NCBI RefSeq assembly: GCF_003286085.1
Contig: NW_020825288.1
Span: 22,072,001 to 22,136,000 of the forward strand
DNA length: 64,000 bases
Direction: 5' to 3'
From: Drosophila persimilis
Lineage: Eukaryota > Arthropoda > Insecta > Diptera > Drosophilidae
Part shown: positions 1 to 12,400 of the stretch, in pieces
How positions within the stretch are numbered: position 1 is the stretch's first letter
Layout of the letters: each line of letters starts with the position of its first letter
Position numbers and translations under genes: made by a program
The notes under the pieces: model-generated
Database searches by the model: none
What the model saw: only the letters and a program-made list of their open reading frames with translations
Told to the model about the DNA's origin: nothing

Positions 1-3000
1 TTCGTTTCAATCACATGAAATATTCGTATTATTGTATAAAGTTAATGACAAAAAAAAAAAGAAAACATGCTATAAGCTGATTAAAATCGAAACAAGAAAA
101 GCAGATAAATTTGGGTCAAAAAACCACCGTGATCATCGATGTAGTCCTAAAGCATTTAGTCGCTCAATTTGATTGAATCAATCTGACCATAATACAAATT
201 GCACATGGGAGATTTTAGTAATACAATCAATACCTCAGATGATAAATATACATAAGTAGCTATGTACTTCTTAAAAAGTTCGTTAACAATTCCATGTACG
301 AAAACTAATTTAAAAAATGGCATATGGCGAAATAATAACAAAAGTAAACTAATCCCACAAAAACATTCCGACTAAAATTGATAAATGAAAAATATAAGAA
401 ACCATACGCTTGATGATACAAAAAGAAATATGCCAAAGAACTTTCCATTTAACCAGTAAAACAATATATACGTATACAGATTGTGTATTGGATGTGAAAT
501 AAAACATAAATCCTAATAAAATATTGATGATTAGTCCGGAACCAAGGAGAGCAACATTATATAAACAAAGCCTGAAATGTTTCCCAATTTATTTACTCTC
601 GAGCTTGGGTTTAATTTTCATCGAGTTCCATAGTGTCAATATGGACTCAGCAAGGCCTTCCTTTGTCTACGCCGCCCCACTTTAATGCTGCTGCTGCTCT
701 CGTTTCATTTTTTTGGGTGACTCTCATATACATATTCCAACACATTCACGTGTATGCGTATATATGTATATGTTAAAGTAAGCTTATGAATTTCATTGGG
801 GGACTTAAGCTGATTTGGGCCAGACAAGGCAGGAGTCAAGGCAATGGAAAAGGTTAAGTACAATAAAAATAATTTATGTATTTGGGTTTCGTTTTTGAGC
901 AGAAATTTCCATTCCCAGAAATACGATTTGACCTTGCTGAAATGAAATGTGAGTGAAATTTCTAGAGAGAAAGAAAAATGTTGCATGAAAGGGAAAAGAA
1001 ACAGGGAGTAGATAAATATCAGAGGATACATCTGAATCCCTCCAGTCATAGCACCCCCGATGGCTATGCGGAAAGATAATTTGTTTAATTAGAGTGCAAA
1101 GAACTAATTAGAGAGGGAACATCATTTCTCAAGTTTAAAATCCTCCATAGGCAACGGAAGGTTTGTAAAATTCATTACAATGTTAAGGGATTTTATTTCC
1201 TGAGTCCAGTTTATAATATAAGAAGTAGCCAGTAAAGTATAATTGAATAAAAACTTAAAAGTTCTCGAACATCATTAATGGTAATTTGTAATGAAATCTA
1301 TTTTCACCGCTACCTGCTTGGTGGCTTATATCTTTTTGTAGTTCCCCAAAAATTGTTAGATGAACCTCTTAAATTCCGTATACAAGAACTGCAGCATTGA
1401 ATGTCTTTCATATCCCTTTAACGAATGGCCAGATGGCTAGACAAGATAAACACAGTCAGGAAAGAGCTCCTAGCAATCTATACGATAGATATGTTAATTC
1501 CGCTTTCTCTTTGTAATCCCATTCTGTATCACTCTTTCATTCTATTTAGTGGAGCCTTCCGTTCAATACATGTTTTCCTTGTAATGTTTATTTTCGTATG
1601 GTACGAGTATGCGAAGAGGCAACATCTTCAACTCTTTCGTGAATGCTTTATGTTCTGTCTGTTGTGGGCAAGGTTCGTACAAATATGCATATGCCATTCC
1701 TAATTACCAACTCTTTTCTTGAGAGGCATCCAAATACGTATCCATTGAATAACCCTTTTCCAGCGAGCTGTCAATAATTTGATTGACCCCCACCACTCAC
1801 CTGTATGCCTCAGGTGTATGTTTATCCATTAGGTAATTTCTAACAATTTCATAATTAAATTGAGTTCCACAACGTAGAACACCCGCTGACCAACCGCTTG
1901 GATGCCGAGACCACAGCAAAGATAAATAAAAAAAAGCCTAACAATAAATAAATACAACAATGAGCCCATCGCTGGCCACCCGTTGCTTCCGCTACACCCC
2001 AGCCACCCCTAGACCACCAAAACCACCCAAAACATCAAGCCCCACCCCACTCAACCACTCACCCCACAACCACTTCCGAACAATGACACAATTGTGTGGG
2101 TTTTTTGTCCGTACGAATACGAGTACGTATATGTGAATGAATGAATGGTGGTGCTATTTGGGGGTATTACACGATTATCGGTGTTAACTAGACAATAAAA
2201 TAAGAAATTATCGGATAATTAGCTCATAAAATTAATCGGTTTTACCTTTCCTCTTCTTCGATTGTTATTCGATTGTTGGTTGATTTTGAGGTTTCTGGCG
2301 CTGTCGTTGTCTCTGCTGCTTGATGATTGATTGAATTTGAATTGATTTTATTTTATTAAAAAGTTTTCAGCTGCAAGCTGACATTTTATCAATTTTAATC
2401 TGGCAAAAAATATAAGGAATTTTATGTCTAGGCATTTTCTTTCAAATCTCTAAAAAAGGCGTAAATTTTATTGCCGTATCCCTTTTATGTAGACGCGGGA
2501 GGGATTGAGTTAGGTTCGGTTTAAGGCGAATAGTCCGTGGGCATGAGGATGAGGATATCTCAGCCGTGTGATTCCTGCGTTTAATAAATTCTCTCGCCCT
2601 TTTCTTTTATGCAAATTTTTTCCTGGTTAAGCAGAATACGACCCTAATTTATGTGCCCCAGAGGGGGGCCTAAACCCAGCCACAACCACAACTGAAAAAA
2701 GTTCAAACGGAAAAGTTCAAATGAGTGAAAAATCGTAACATTTTCCGCGAAATTTAAAAAGGAAAACAACCAAAAAGGGCGCCTTCACAATTATTTCTTA
2801 AAGCTGAAAAAAAAAAACAAAAACTGTTAAAAGTTATTCCAGAGGCGACCTTCAGGGCTGCTGGCCACCAAACAAACTGAAAACAAAGTTGAAATAATAT
2901 TTTGGTATTTTTGTTTGCTCTGTGCAGTACGCGAGTATTCCACCGTTATGCGGCCTTGACTGATGTACGGAGGATGGATCGTTATGCGGTCAGGCAGGAA

Positions 3001-6000
3001 GCAAAGAGCAAAAGGTGAGAACGGAACAGCTGACGGAGGAGCTATAGTGGGTGGGAGCTATAGTGGGTCTTAGTGTGACCGTGTTTAATGCATATTTTGT
3101 TTAATTTTATTTAGTTTGGGGCTACTCGATTATTCATGGATTAGTCGTGGGGCACTTTCGCACATTTTCCTCGAACATATTTCCTCTCGTTTTTTGTTTC
3201 ACTCGAGTGTTGCATATTTTATTTGCATGGCACGCCATGGCTCCGCTCCGTGTGCTTTCACGTTGCGTGCTCGGCTTTATACATATTCGCTTTTTGGCTT
3301 ATTTATTATTTAGCGTTATTGCACATTGAACAACTTTTACTTTCAAGCTTCTCGTCGAATGTGACTTTAACCGTTACCGTTACCGTTGGCACTACCACTG
3401 ACTGCCTGCCGCACCTATGTAGACGATGCGTGAGTGCGTGTGTGTGTGTTGGTGCTTCACTTGTATGGGTTATATTGAGGTTGTCCTTTCACCGAACGAC
3501 AGAGTACCGTTGGAGCGAACCGAACGAAACGAATGCACTAAATACACTGAAAGCCATGAAGAACGAGCCGTCTGGCGACGGGCCAAACCAAGCCAAACCA
3601 AGCCAAAGCTCCTTCAAACGATGGCAAACGAGAACGAGTGCCAGAGTTGGAGCAAATGGCGCGCTTGTGCTTCTGGGAGAGAGCTTTTCGCGCCTAGCAC
3701 AGTGGGTCGAAGGTTAGACAGCATGTGGCGCTGCCTTCCAGGCGGCATTCGCTCTCTTTGCCGCCAGTTTCGAACTTCCATGAAGCTCTCCCTTAAATTG
3801 CTTGATTGTTGGGCCATGGACTCTCTTTTGAGGGCAGCATTTTATGGACATTTGTTGGCATATTTACACAGCCTTACCTCCAAGATGTTGTTCACACTGG
3901 CTCGCGTTAATTGCCGTCACTTTAATGTGGCCTTGCAATAAATGCAGGGACGAACAAAAAGCTGACGAAAGATAAGGGGTCCTAGTGCTAAAGTACACAA
4001 AAACTCGCACGCACGCCATGGAACTGGGTAAGAGAGAGAGAGAGAGAGAGACAGAAGCAGACACAGTTCAAATAGGCAGCTTCAGACACTCGCCTTGCTT
4101 AAGCACTTAGTGCACCATTAAGTGCCTTGGATTTGGATTGTATTCCGCTCCCCTACATCTTTTTCTTCTCCAGCTCCTGCTCCTGCTCCTGCCACTCCTC
4201 CTTCTTCCACCACGCTGTCTGTAAATTTAACTGACACTTACACTTGCACTTCCCTGAAATCAAATGCATTCGAGTTCGGGTTTTTGTTGAGGCGGCACTG
4301 TTTGAAGAGGCTTGAAAGCGCCTCTTCCAAAGCTAACGGGCTATAATCGAATGGGAATGGTAGAAAGATGAAGGACTAACCATTGTCCTGTAAAAGTTTA
4401 TATTTCGATAATAGTTAAGACAGTAGGTACATCGATTTATTTAGTTCCTTTTTCGGGGATGCTCCCCACTTCGGCGCTCTTGACTTGTAACTAATGAAAC
4501 GGAAGAGCTTCTTGACTTGTCCATAAGAGCTAGATCAGAAGAAAATCGATGTCTTAGTGGTGCGCACTTTTACAATAGTATTTTATTGTTGCTCAAAGAT
4601 TATTGCATGATTATTACTCGTCCAAATATAATGTGATATGTACATAGAGGACATAAAGTTCTTTGTGGGGTTGATGGATATTCGTTCTAGGAAAATTCAT
4701 GTGGCACCCAAACATCTAGCTCGATTCCAAGTCCAGCTTCTTGTAAATGGTTCGCTGTTATTGGGTAAGTTAAGAGCTCTTGGGCCCCACTGCATCACCT
4801 ATTCGTACGATTTTATCATAATTTTTGTAAAGCCTATTTCCACAGAGACAAAATCACCATCCATTTGCGAAATGGTCCATAATGCCTGGGACAGGCCGTG
4901 TGCCAGAATTTAAATAATTATTAAGAGTACACAGAGTCCAAGGACTCATACTAGTATAACTATGAAGCAGTATTTTTTCCCATTGCCGAAGCCCCAAATT
5001 AATAAAAATTGTTAAGTTTAGTAAACAGCGAGTGGGAACGTTCTGTGCCGCGCCTCTACTTTGTAACCGGTACTCAGACAGTATATGCATGTATGTACAT
5101 ACATGTACATATGTAAAAATTTTATAAATTTGATTTTATCGGTTTCCATTTTTCAAAAAATTTATTTTTTACTTCTTTCTCTTTTTTCTCAGTCGCACAC
5201 CAACACCAGCCGTTTTATCTCGCTTCAGATTTTATTCAGTCTCTGCAATCTGCAAGGTATGGTTATTTGGCCACAAATTTTTGGGAAAATGTACCCTTAT
5301 ACTCTTCGAGTACCGGATATAAAAACACCTCTTGGGACTTATGTTTGGCTTTAGAAGTCGCTGAACATTCAATGGAAATGCTACCTGTTCGACGACCAGT
5401 GTATTATGTAACTTCGATGCATTCCAGTGCTACTAGATGCCATTTATTGCGGAATACGGTGCTTCCAAACAAAGACAATATATGTAGATACTATGATGAG
5501 CCACATGAATACATTATAATTATTATACTTATGATTATAATTCTTATAATATAAGTAACATGTAGGTAAAACGTCATGTCTAGCCGTGAGTCATGAGTCA
5601 TGAGTTTCATGAGTCAGCGCAGCAGAGTATTCGAATGTATAGGTGTTTAATTAAATCGATATAAAATGTTCGATACTCGATAGCTGTTCAAATTTTTGAG
5701 CTTAAAATAATTTTGAAAAAACCGATAACTCATGAAAATATTAAGTATACGACGAAGACAGTTCTTCAGATTCCTCTGCATGGTGCCGTTCTTTTATTCA
5801 TGTCGATCTGATGGAAGCGCAACAGCAGAGGCCTCCTTTTTATTGCCTCGGCTATTGATTCTGATTAAAAATATAAATACATTTTGAGGACGGAAACACT
5901 TCGTTCTGGGTGTTACACACATCCAATTTCACCACATACGAATACGCTGCATGCCCTAACACCAATTAATCTAATATGAAGTCATTTATTAAATATGTAT

Positions 6001-6305
6001 ATTAAATATAATATTAAAAAAATAATTATCATACAAAGGAAATACAAGTTTTTTGATATTGGGAATCAAGCGTCTTCAAAAAGTGTCATAATGCTATACA
6101 GAATACAGGCAAGAGCCTGCCTCATGTATAGAAGGAGCAATCGGCTGACTTTTTTCCAAAAATATGTGTGGGCTAAATGAATCTTACTTACGTATTATAT
6201 CTCTTTTGTCAAACGCATAGGCTGAGAGCTAGGGCTAAATCCAATCAAAGTCAAACCATACCTGACCCTGACCCCACAAAAATATTTCAAATAAGTTAGC
6301 CCAGT
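1..6305. other. Non-coding stretch, no gene recognised
   Basis: I see no credible gene on either strand. The sequence is AT-rich, with short chance ORFs lacking known motifs. The part at about 3360-3950 is richer in GC, has short ACCGTT-type tandem motifs and several overlapping plus-strand ORFs of 160-170 codons. Their proteins are cysteine-rich and of low quality, so they look like chance ORFs in compositionally biased DNA. A 5' UTR or regulatory segment of a gene beyond the window is possible but unsupported. A CATGAGT-type short tandem repeat lies near 5590-5620. Confidence 0.5.
4030..4051. repeat. (AG)n microsatellite
   Basis: Eleven uninterrupted AG dinucleotides. Runs of this kind can bind GAGA factor, but nothing here shows that. 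Confidence 0.9.
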
Positions 6306-6311
6306 TTTATT
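6306..6311 (-). terminator. Poly(A) signal of the astacin gene
   Basis: AATAAA on the minus strand, about 35 bases past the astacin stop codon, is the first such hexamer downstream of that gene. Confidence 0.6.
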
Positions 6312-6345
6312 ACCAATCCAATTCCATAACACCATTATCGACGGT

Positions 6346-7101
6346 CTAACACTTGTACATTAAACGAATCTTGGTCCAATCGCCCTCGGATGGGCCCCGA
6401 ACCTGGCCCAATTCGCGCTCCACCGGCTTGCCGTCAACCAAGGCCCGAATGGTGGGCTTGGTGGGATCCTTGGCAAAGGCATTCTTGGCATAATGCATAA
6501 CGCTCTCGTAATCGTAGGGGACGTTGTAGGTGGTGGTCGAATTCATGGCCATGAACTGCGACCAGTACTTGCGAGGGATGTTGTCGTATTCAATCTGGAC
6601 GAATTCATTGCGATCCGGGCGACTCTGCTCGTGGAAGAGACCAAGGAGGTGGAGCGTCTCGTGCTGGATCACAGCGGGCATGGTGAGACAGCGCTCGTTA
6701 AGCTGGACATCGTGGGAGCCAAAGGGTATTGGATTATAGCCCACTCGGGTTCCGCACATGTTCGGGGACTTTTTGAAGTACACATAGCGACGACCTGCGG
6801 GCGGAGATCCATTAATCTCCTCGAACTGCACACACGTCTGCTCGTTGAAGCTGGACATGGCCGTCCGGACATTGGCCACCTCCTGATCGCTGTAGTCCCC
6901 GGAAATGCGGTAGTAGATCTTGTTGCCAGGCCATCGCTGAAACTCCGACTTCAAGGCGTTGCGTGTTTTGGCCTCGGCCTGCTCGTCGTCCACATGGATC
7001 TCGTTGTAGTAGTTCTCGTAGGTCTCTATGCCTTCTGACGCCACAAGACAGGGTCCGGCCACAGCCAACACCACAAAAAGACAACCCAATGGAAACAACA
7101 T
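6346..7101 (-). CDS. Secreted astacin-family (M12A) zinc metalloprotease
   Basis: Intronless 251-residue protein. Residues 1 to about 20 form a signal peptide, so the enzyme should be secreted, probably into gut or haemolymph. The astacin zinc site is complete: HExxHxxGxxHExxRxDR with His147, Glu148, His151 and His157, followed by the Met-turn SVMHY (Met202, zinc-facing Tyr204). Cys90-Cys251 and Cys116-Cys138 match the two conserved astacin disulfides. The mature domain begins near the WPGNKIYY segment (about 57), leaving a pro-segment of only about 30 residues without the usual FxGD aspartate-switch motif; Asp38/Asp39 could substitute. There is no C-terminal CUB or EGF domain, as is common for short fly astacins. 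A TATA box ends 38 bases before the ATG and AATAAA follows the stop. It may be the orthologue of D. melanogaster CG6974; that name is from memory and unverified. The opposite-strand ORF over the same DNA is a shadow. Confidence 0.93.
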   Translation of the reverse strand: MLFPLGCLFVVLAVAGPCLVASEGIETYENYYNEIHVDDEQAEAKTRNALKSEFQRWPGNKIYYRISGDYSDQEVANVRTAMSSFNEQTCVQFEEINGSPPAGRRYVYFKKSPNMCGTRVGYNPIPFGSHDVQLNERCLTMPAVIQHETLHLLGLFHEQSRPDRNEFVQIEYDNIPRKYWSQFMAMNSTTTYNVPYDYESVMHYAKNAFAKDPTKPTIRALVDGKPVERELGQVRGPSEGDWTKIRLMYKC

Positions 7102-7138
7102 ATCTTCAGTGTGTGGCCAAAGTTGAGGTCTGGCTTGG

Positions 7139-7146
7139 TTTTTATA
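7139..7146 (-). promoter_or_regulatory. TATA box of the astacin gene
   Basis: TATAAAAA on the minus strand. A start site about 30 bases downstream would fall near 7115 and give a 5' leader of roughly 14 bases before the ATG at 7101. Short leaders and TATA promoters are typical of highly expressed fly digestive proteases. Confidence 0.6.
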
Positions 7147-8835
7147 GGCTTTCGTTTAAAATATATTATCAGTTTTATTTCTTCATTAAAATTTTTTGTT
7201 ACTTTACACTAGGGCTTTGGATAAGAAAATACCTACAATTTACACTCGGTTCAGCACACTTTTGCTCGAACCTTTTGCACTATGCAACAAAATTAATGGT
7301 GTTCTTTTGAACCCACGAAGATGATGTACATAAGTGTAATAAATAAGTTCTGGTAAAGGTTAGTTTCTGGATTTTTCACCAGATAAAGATGAGATCACTG
7401 TCTTTTCTGGCTGAAATAAAATCGGTGAAAATTGTCTGCCTTAGAGTTTTTATATTGTGTCTTTAATAGATTTCAGAAAACCTAACCTTAAGCTAAATAA
7501 TATGTCACTTGGAATTTTGTTATTGATTTTCTTATTATATATTTTGTAAGTCCAAAGAAGCAGAGGTAAAAAGAATCTTCCATTAATCTGTTGCATAGTG
7601 TAATCGGCCCAACAAAACCTACCGTCCCGCACTAAAGCCTGCTCTACATGGACGATCGCTGTTCCCATGGTTGCACTTCTATCATTTTGCATAGCTTAAT
7701 ATACATAGATACAATAATTACACAGTATATGCTAACAGCGCATATGATATCGAATTGCAGTTCATTCTATTTAGACTGGTGACTGGAAAAAGCTATATCT
7801 GCGTTAAGTAAATTTCCATTATCGAAAAGACCCTGTAATCCATGGAAAGTATTAATTTCCTACGACCTGAATAACAAATTTATTAAAACGATTCAATTAA
7901 AGCTTGATCATTCTAATGATAATTTTTTAATGGAGAACCCATATGACATTATACTGCAACGTATGCAAATCAAAGTAATACAACAATAGAGTCCATATTT
8001 GTTACTCGAAAACTTTTCCAGGCCGCCACTGTGCAGTGCATGCAGTGTGATACTTTATTCTGGACACTAGTGTACAGATAAGTGTCCATTAGTGGGGACT
8101 CCACTTTATTTATAGTTTCAGGAATATTTGTTTTCTGTCCCAAAAATTTAGAATTGTGGAAAACACTTCCTTCGGTGATGTACAGTCTCATGCCACTAGT
8201 GTTCGAGTAAGATTTCAACGTGGAGTAGTATATTTTTGAGCCCTCAGTGTAGCAACATTTAAAGCGATTGATATTGGCTCAGTTTTTTCTGACATTGAAT
8301 GGAGGGGTCTTCCACTTTCATGTGTGCACAATTTTCCATAAGCGGACTACTGGTGGCAAACTCTTTCTTCTTTGTCTCTTAGACAGAAGTGTTCCATACT
8401 TCGTTTACAGCTTGACCTACTATTCCGGACTTTAGTGTCACTTCTGACACACTTTCTAGCCACCAGTGTTTGCTTGCCATCCACTTTACAGCACCCTCTT
8501 GGTATCACCTATCCACTGCTCCTTAGGCCACTGTCAAACTCTATCCACGATTTTATAGCCACCCATTCCTTCGATCCAGTACATAAATATTTGTAGACAG
8601 TATAGATTCGAGGGTTCTGTTCTTAAGGTAAGTAAGTTGTGGGATACGGATACACCAATGAACGATTATGATTGTTAATTAGTTTTTATATTTCCAAAAC
8701 TTAGTTCTTCTTCTCGCCTGTAAACATCACTTAAAAGTCGGTCGGTCGGTTTTCGTTTTTTTTTTTAAATTTTCTTGATTTCTGTTTTTTGGTCATAAAC
8801 ACTAAATACTCGTTACGCATATAACAATTTGGGCC
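7147..8835. other. Intergenic stretch between astacin and Fem-1
   Basis: No credible ORF. The part from about 8020 to 8600 repeats short CCACT/CACTAGTGT-like words on both strands (for example near 8070, 8190, 8350 and 8460), which could be a decayed repeat. The far right (about 8730-8760) has GGTC repeats followed by a T-rich run. Confidence 0.5.
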
Positions 8836-8934
8836 GCATCGGGGGGCGTGCTCACAGCAGCTCTGAGGAGTCGCCGGCGTGGCAGCCAGACAGGCGCTAG
8901 CCGTGGGTTAAGCTGCTCGAGCACGCCCCGACGC
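8836..8934 (-). ncRNA. GC-rich long hairpin in AT-rich DNA (possible structured RNA)
   Basis: Arms 8836-8862 and 8911-8934 are complementary over about 23 base pairs, interrupted only by a 2-base bulge and one small internal loop. They enclose a GC-rich 48-base loop that can form a few pairs of its own. The surrounding DNA is strongly AT-rich, so composition does not explain the stem. It lies about 530 bases past the Fem-1 stop on the transcribed strand, so it may be part of the Fem-1 3' UTR, but I find no clear AATAAA that would settle that. I do not recognise a known RNA family. The strand is inferred from Fem-1. Confidence 0.4.
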
Positions 8935-9461
8935 TGCAGCACATACACATAATATTATATTAATCATAATTCATACAAAATAAAATAGCAAGAACACATA
9001 GTTAAGATAGAAGAAGGCTTCAACACATTTTTTGCAAGCAAAATTCAAAGACAGCAGCACTCTCGGTATCCATTCTCTCTGGTTCTCTGGAACTTTGATT
9101 TTTGCTTCTGTTGATTCCGCTTTCTGTCTCGTGATTCTGTGGTTCTGTCGTTGTGTCAATTCGTTATACACTGTCCTGTTCCGATGCGGCATCCTGGATA
9201 CAGGCACTTTGCGTTTTGCTTGATCACAAATCAGTTCCTAGTCAATTAGTAACGCTCTCCGTCAGGGCCGCAGCTCATCCTCATCATCGTAGTTCTCTCT
9301 CCATCTCTAAATATACACGTGCAGACAGTAGTCGTAGTAGTAGTATGTAGGTATTATATAGTTGATGGCGGGCGGGGAGGCGTGTGATCGATTGATCGAG
9401 CGAGTGAGCGATCGAGTGAATTGAGTGTGTGTTGACTCTCGTCCAAGCCACGGCTCTCCCT

Positions 9462-12400
9462 CTAGTGCAGCTCGATAAAGTCGTAGAGTGTCTCCGGGAC
9501 CGTTCCCTCGTAGTTGATGTCGTTCCTCTTTATGGTCCGTGCAGCCAGGCACGCCAGCGTCGTGTATTTCATCGGATCAATGATCTTGTGCATGGGCGTG
9601 GGGCCCAGCAGGCTCTCGAATGTCTCCCCAGCAAAGTTTTTCGTATCCTATTAGAGATTGGTTGAGAGATTAGCAAAGTCCTAAGGGAATTCCATAATCT
9701 ATTACTCACCAGATGCGCCCCACCCTCGAGCAATATGTGCGCCAAGGGCTCCACATACGGCTGCAGTGTGGCCGCCAGATGCAGTGGCGTGTTGCCCGCA
9801 TCATCGATGGCATTCGGATCGGCACCCACCTCCAGCAGGGCCTTCGCCAGCGTCGTCGATGGGAACTGGCAGGAGGGATAGCGACCAGCCAGTGTTCCCT
9901 CACGATAGCAGGAATAGTGCAGGGCCGTTCTGTCGAAGCGCACGCGCACCTTGAGACGATTGAGCCGATATAGAGCGCCCATCACCTGGCGGCGCATCTC
10001 AGGACTGAGGCTCTCCGTGTCCAGCAGCGAGCTGAGCAGACAGCCGATGTGGATGGCACTTATCATGGTGCGGCTGAGGGCGTTCGGGTCGTGATTGCAG
10101 TCGTGCTGATGCGCCGACAGCAGCGTTGTGGAGGCGGTGGCGGAGGTGGCCGAAGCGGAAGACGTGGATGAGGAAGCTGAACAGGATTTGCTGGCGGCAA
10201 GCAGCTGCTGCTGTGGCTGCTGCAGCTGCTGCTGCTGCTGTTGCTGCTGCTCGAGATTAAAGGCCTGTCCACGTTCCACCTCCTTGACGGCCTTGTAGAA
10301 AATGGTTAGCATGCCATCGGCCTCGATGGGCGGCACGACGCGACCACGCGGCAGCAGGCGCCCCGCCTCGACCAGCATGAAGCTGAAGAGCTCGGCAAAG
10401 GAAAGCAGCGAGGACTGTGTCATGGGACTGAGCGGCTGCAGGATTTTCTGCTGCATTGTCAGGGCGTACGACCAGAGCTCTATGCAGCGATCAAAGCGTC
10501 CAGCGTCGGCGTAATGGGCACCCCTACGAATGGAAACAAAAGCTGTAGCATAGTCCAATCTTCAGTCAAGAGATCCGCAAACCCACCTGAATCTGATGTA
10601 GTAGCTGGTGTCTGGATGAGTGGGTCCCAGGATGCGCTGGCGAATGACCAAGGCCTGCATTCGCATCTCATCGGGATCGAGCACCATCTCCTCCAGCTCC
10701 TCCACGTTGGTCACCTCGCGCACCATCTCGTAGGCGGGCACTGGCTCTTGCACCTTCTTCGTCAGCGGCGGTTCCACATTGCGCTCCTCGAGCGCTCGAC
10801 GCCACAGATTGAGGGCCGCGGCCATGTCTCGCTTTCTGTCCACATATGTGGCACCGAGCAGCTCCAGGGCATGTATCCGCGACTCACGGCTGACGCAGGG
10901 CAGCGTGATCAGGTGCTCCACAATGGGCATGTGGCCGGTGACACTGGCCGCCAGCAGCGGCGTCATTCCGTAGTAGTCCACATCCATGGTGGCGCCGTGC
11001 TTTAGCAGCAGCTGCAGGATCTGCAGGGAACCCGATTCGGCGCAGTCGTGGAGAGCTGTGTTTCCCTTGACGCTGCATCTGTTGACATCCGCATTGAGCG
11101 AGAGGAGGTACTGGGCGATGCGGTAGTGTCCCTTGTAGCAGGCGATCATCAAGCAGGTGTGTCCATGGCGATTCGCAACCTCAAAGTCTGTCCAAAAGAA
11201 TAGCAAGGGATCAGTAATTGCCAGGAATCTTTGCGCTCTATATACTCACCCGCTCCATGATGTACCAGATACTTAACGATCTCGTAGTGTCCGTCGAAGC
11301 AGGCGGCCCTCAGGGGCGTTGAGTTCGTTCGCGTCGTACTGTTCACATTTGCCGCCCTGCGGACCAGCATCTTGACAATGCCCAGGTGTCCGGCGGCGGC
11401 GGCACACCACAGCGGCGGGGCATCCTCGATGGGCTCACCATCGAAGCTCACGGATCCCACCTGCTCCACATTGGCGCGACACTTTGTCAATAAATATTCT
11501 ACAATATCGTAGTGTCCATTGCGGCAGGAGATGACCAGCGGTGTGGCTCCGTTCACTTTCGCCGATATGAGGCTGCCCACCTCGCTGGAACTTTTGTTGT
11601 ACAGGGTGGCCTGCAATCGACAGAACAGACAAAAAAAACGATAGTTAGTTGCCGGTTTAGGTAATCAGTTGATTTATGATTAGAACTTATTAAAAAATCC
11701 ATTAAACCGTTTGCGGTGCGCTTTGTGCTGGGGGGAAACCCAATAAAGTGAATGTCTGTTTGCAAGTCTTTCAAGAGCAGTTCAGGGTCGGGTTCGGGGT
11801 CATATCAGAGAGTGTTCTTAAGTTTTGAAATGAAAGTGTTGTTTAAAGAACAAATAGGCTGGTATTAGATACTTTTCGGGCTACAATAGCGTTAAGAATT
11901 GACGTATGGGGATGGCTGCATCGATTGATCAAAATAGGAATTCTTTGAAGTACAATTTGAAGCTGTAAATATGAAATCAATATATAAAATACATTTATTT
12001 TAAACATAAAATGTTGTTAAATCAAATATTTTCATATTAATGTCAAAAGTGAAAAGAATTTTGTAATTTCCACTCTCGCAGCTAATCTATTGCGAGAGAT
12101 TTCATCTATATTAAATCTATAGTATTTACATATTTTCAATAAAATTTTATAAGAGAATTTTTTCTCTGGTTGTATGATGACGAAATCTGGTTTGTAGGCT
12201 CGTACCATTCTAAACAATATTTTGATTATAGAAAACCGCCTTCGAAGCGGAATTTGAATCTACACTTAACGTGTTTCAAACGGTATCTATATCTCAAGCC
12301 TGTTCCATGATCAAAAGAGATTCCGATAACGACAATAACAATCCCTGAGTATTGTCCACTTACAGTTCTGTAAACATTTGCTAATCGCATCAGCTGCTGT

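Noticed and set aside
3223..3941. Overlapping plus-strand ORFs of 164 and 171 codons
   Set aside because: Two frames open at once in biased DNA, no motif, no splice or poly(A) context. Left as non-coding.
6493..7038. 181-codon plus-strand ORF
   Set aside because: It is antisense to the astacin gene, whose zinc site and cysteines are unmistakable. It has no motif of its own.
9307..9552. 81-codon minus-strand ORF at the Fem-1 3' end
   Set aside because: Wrong frame. The correct last exon (9462-9647) ends in the conserved FEM1-like IELH.
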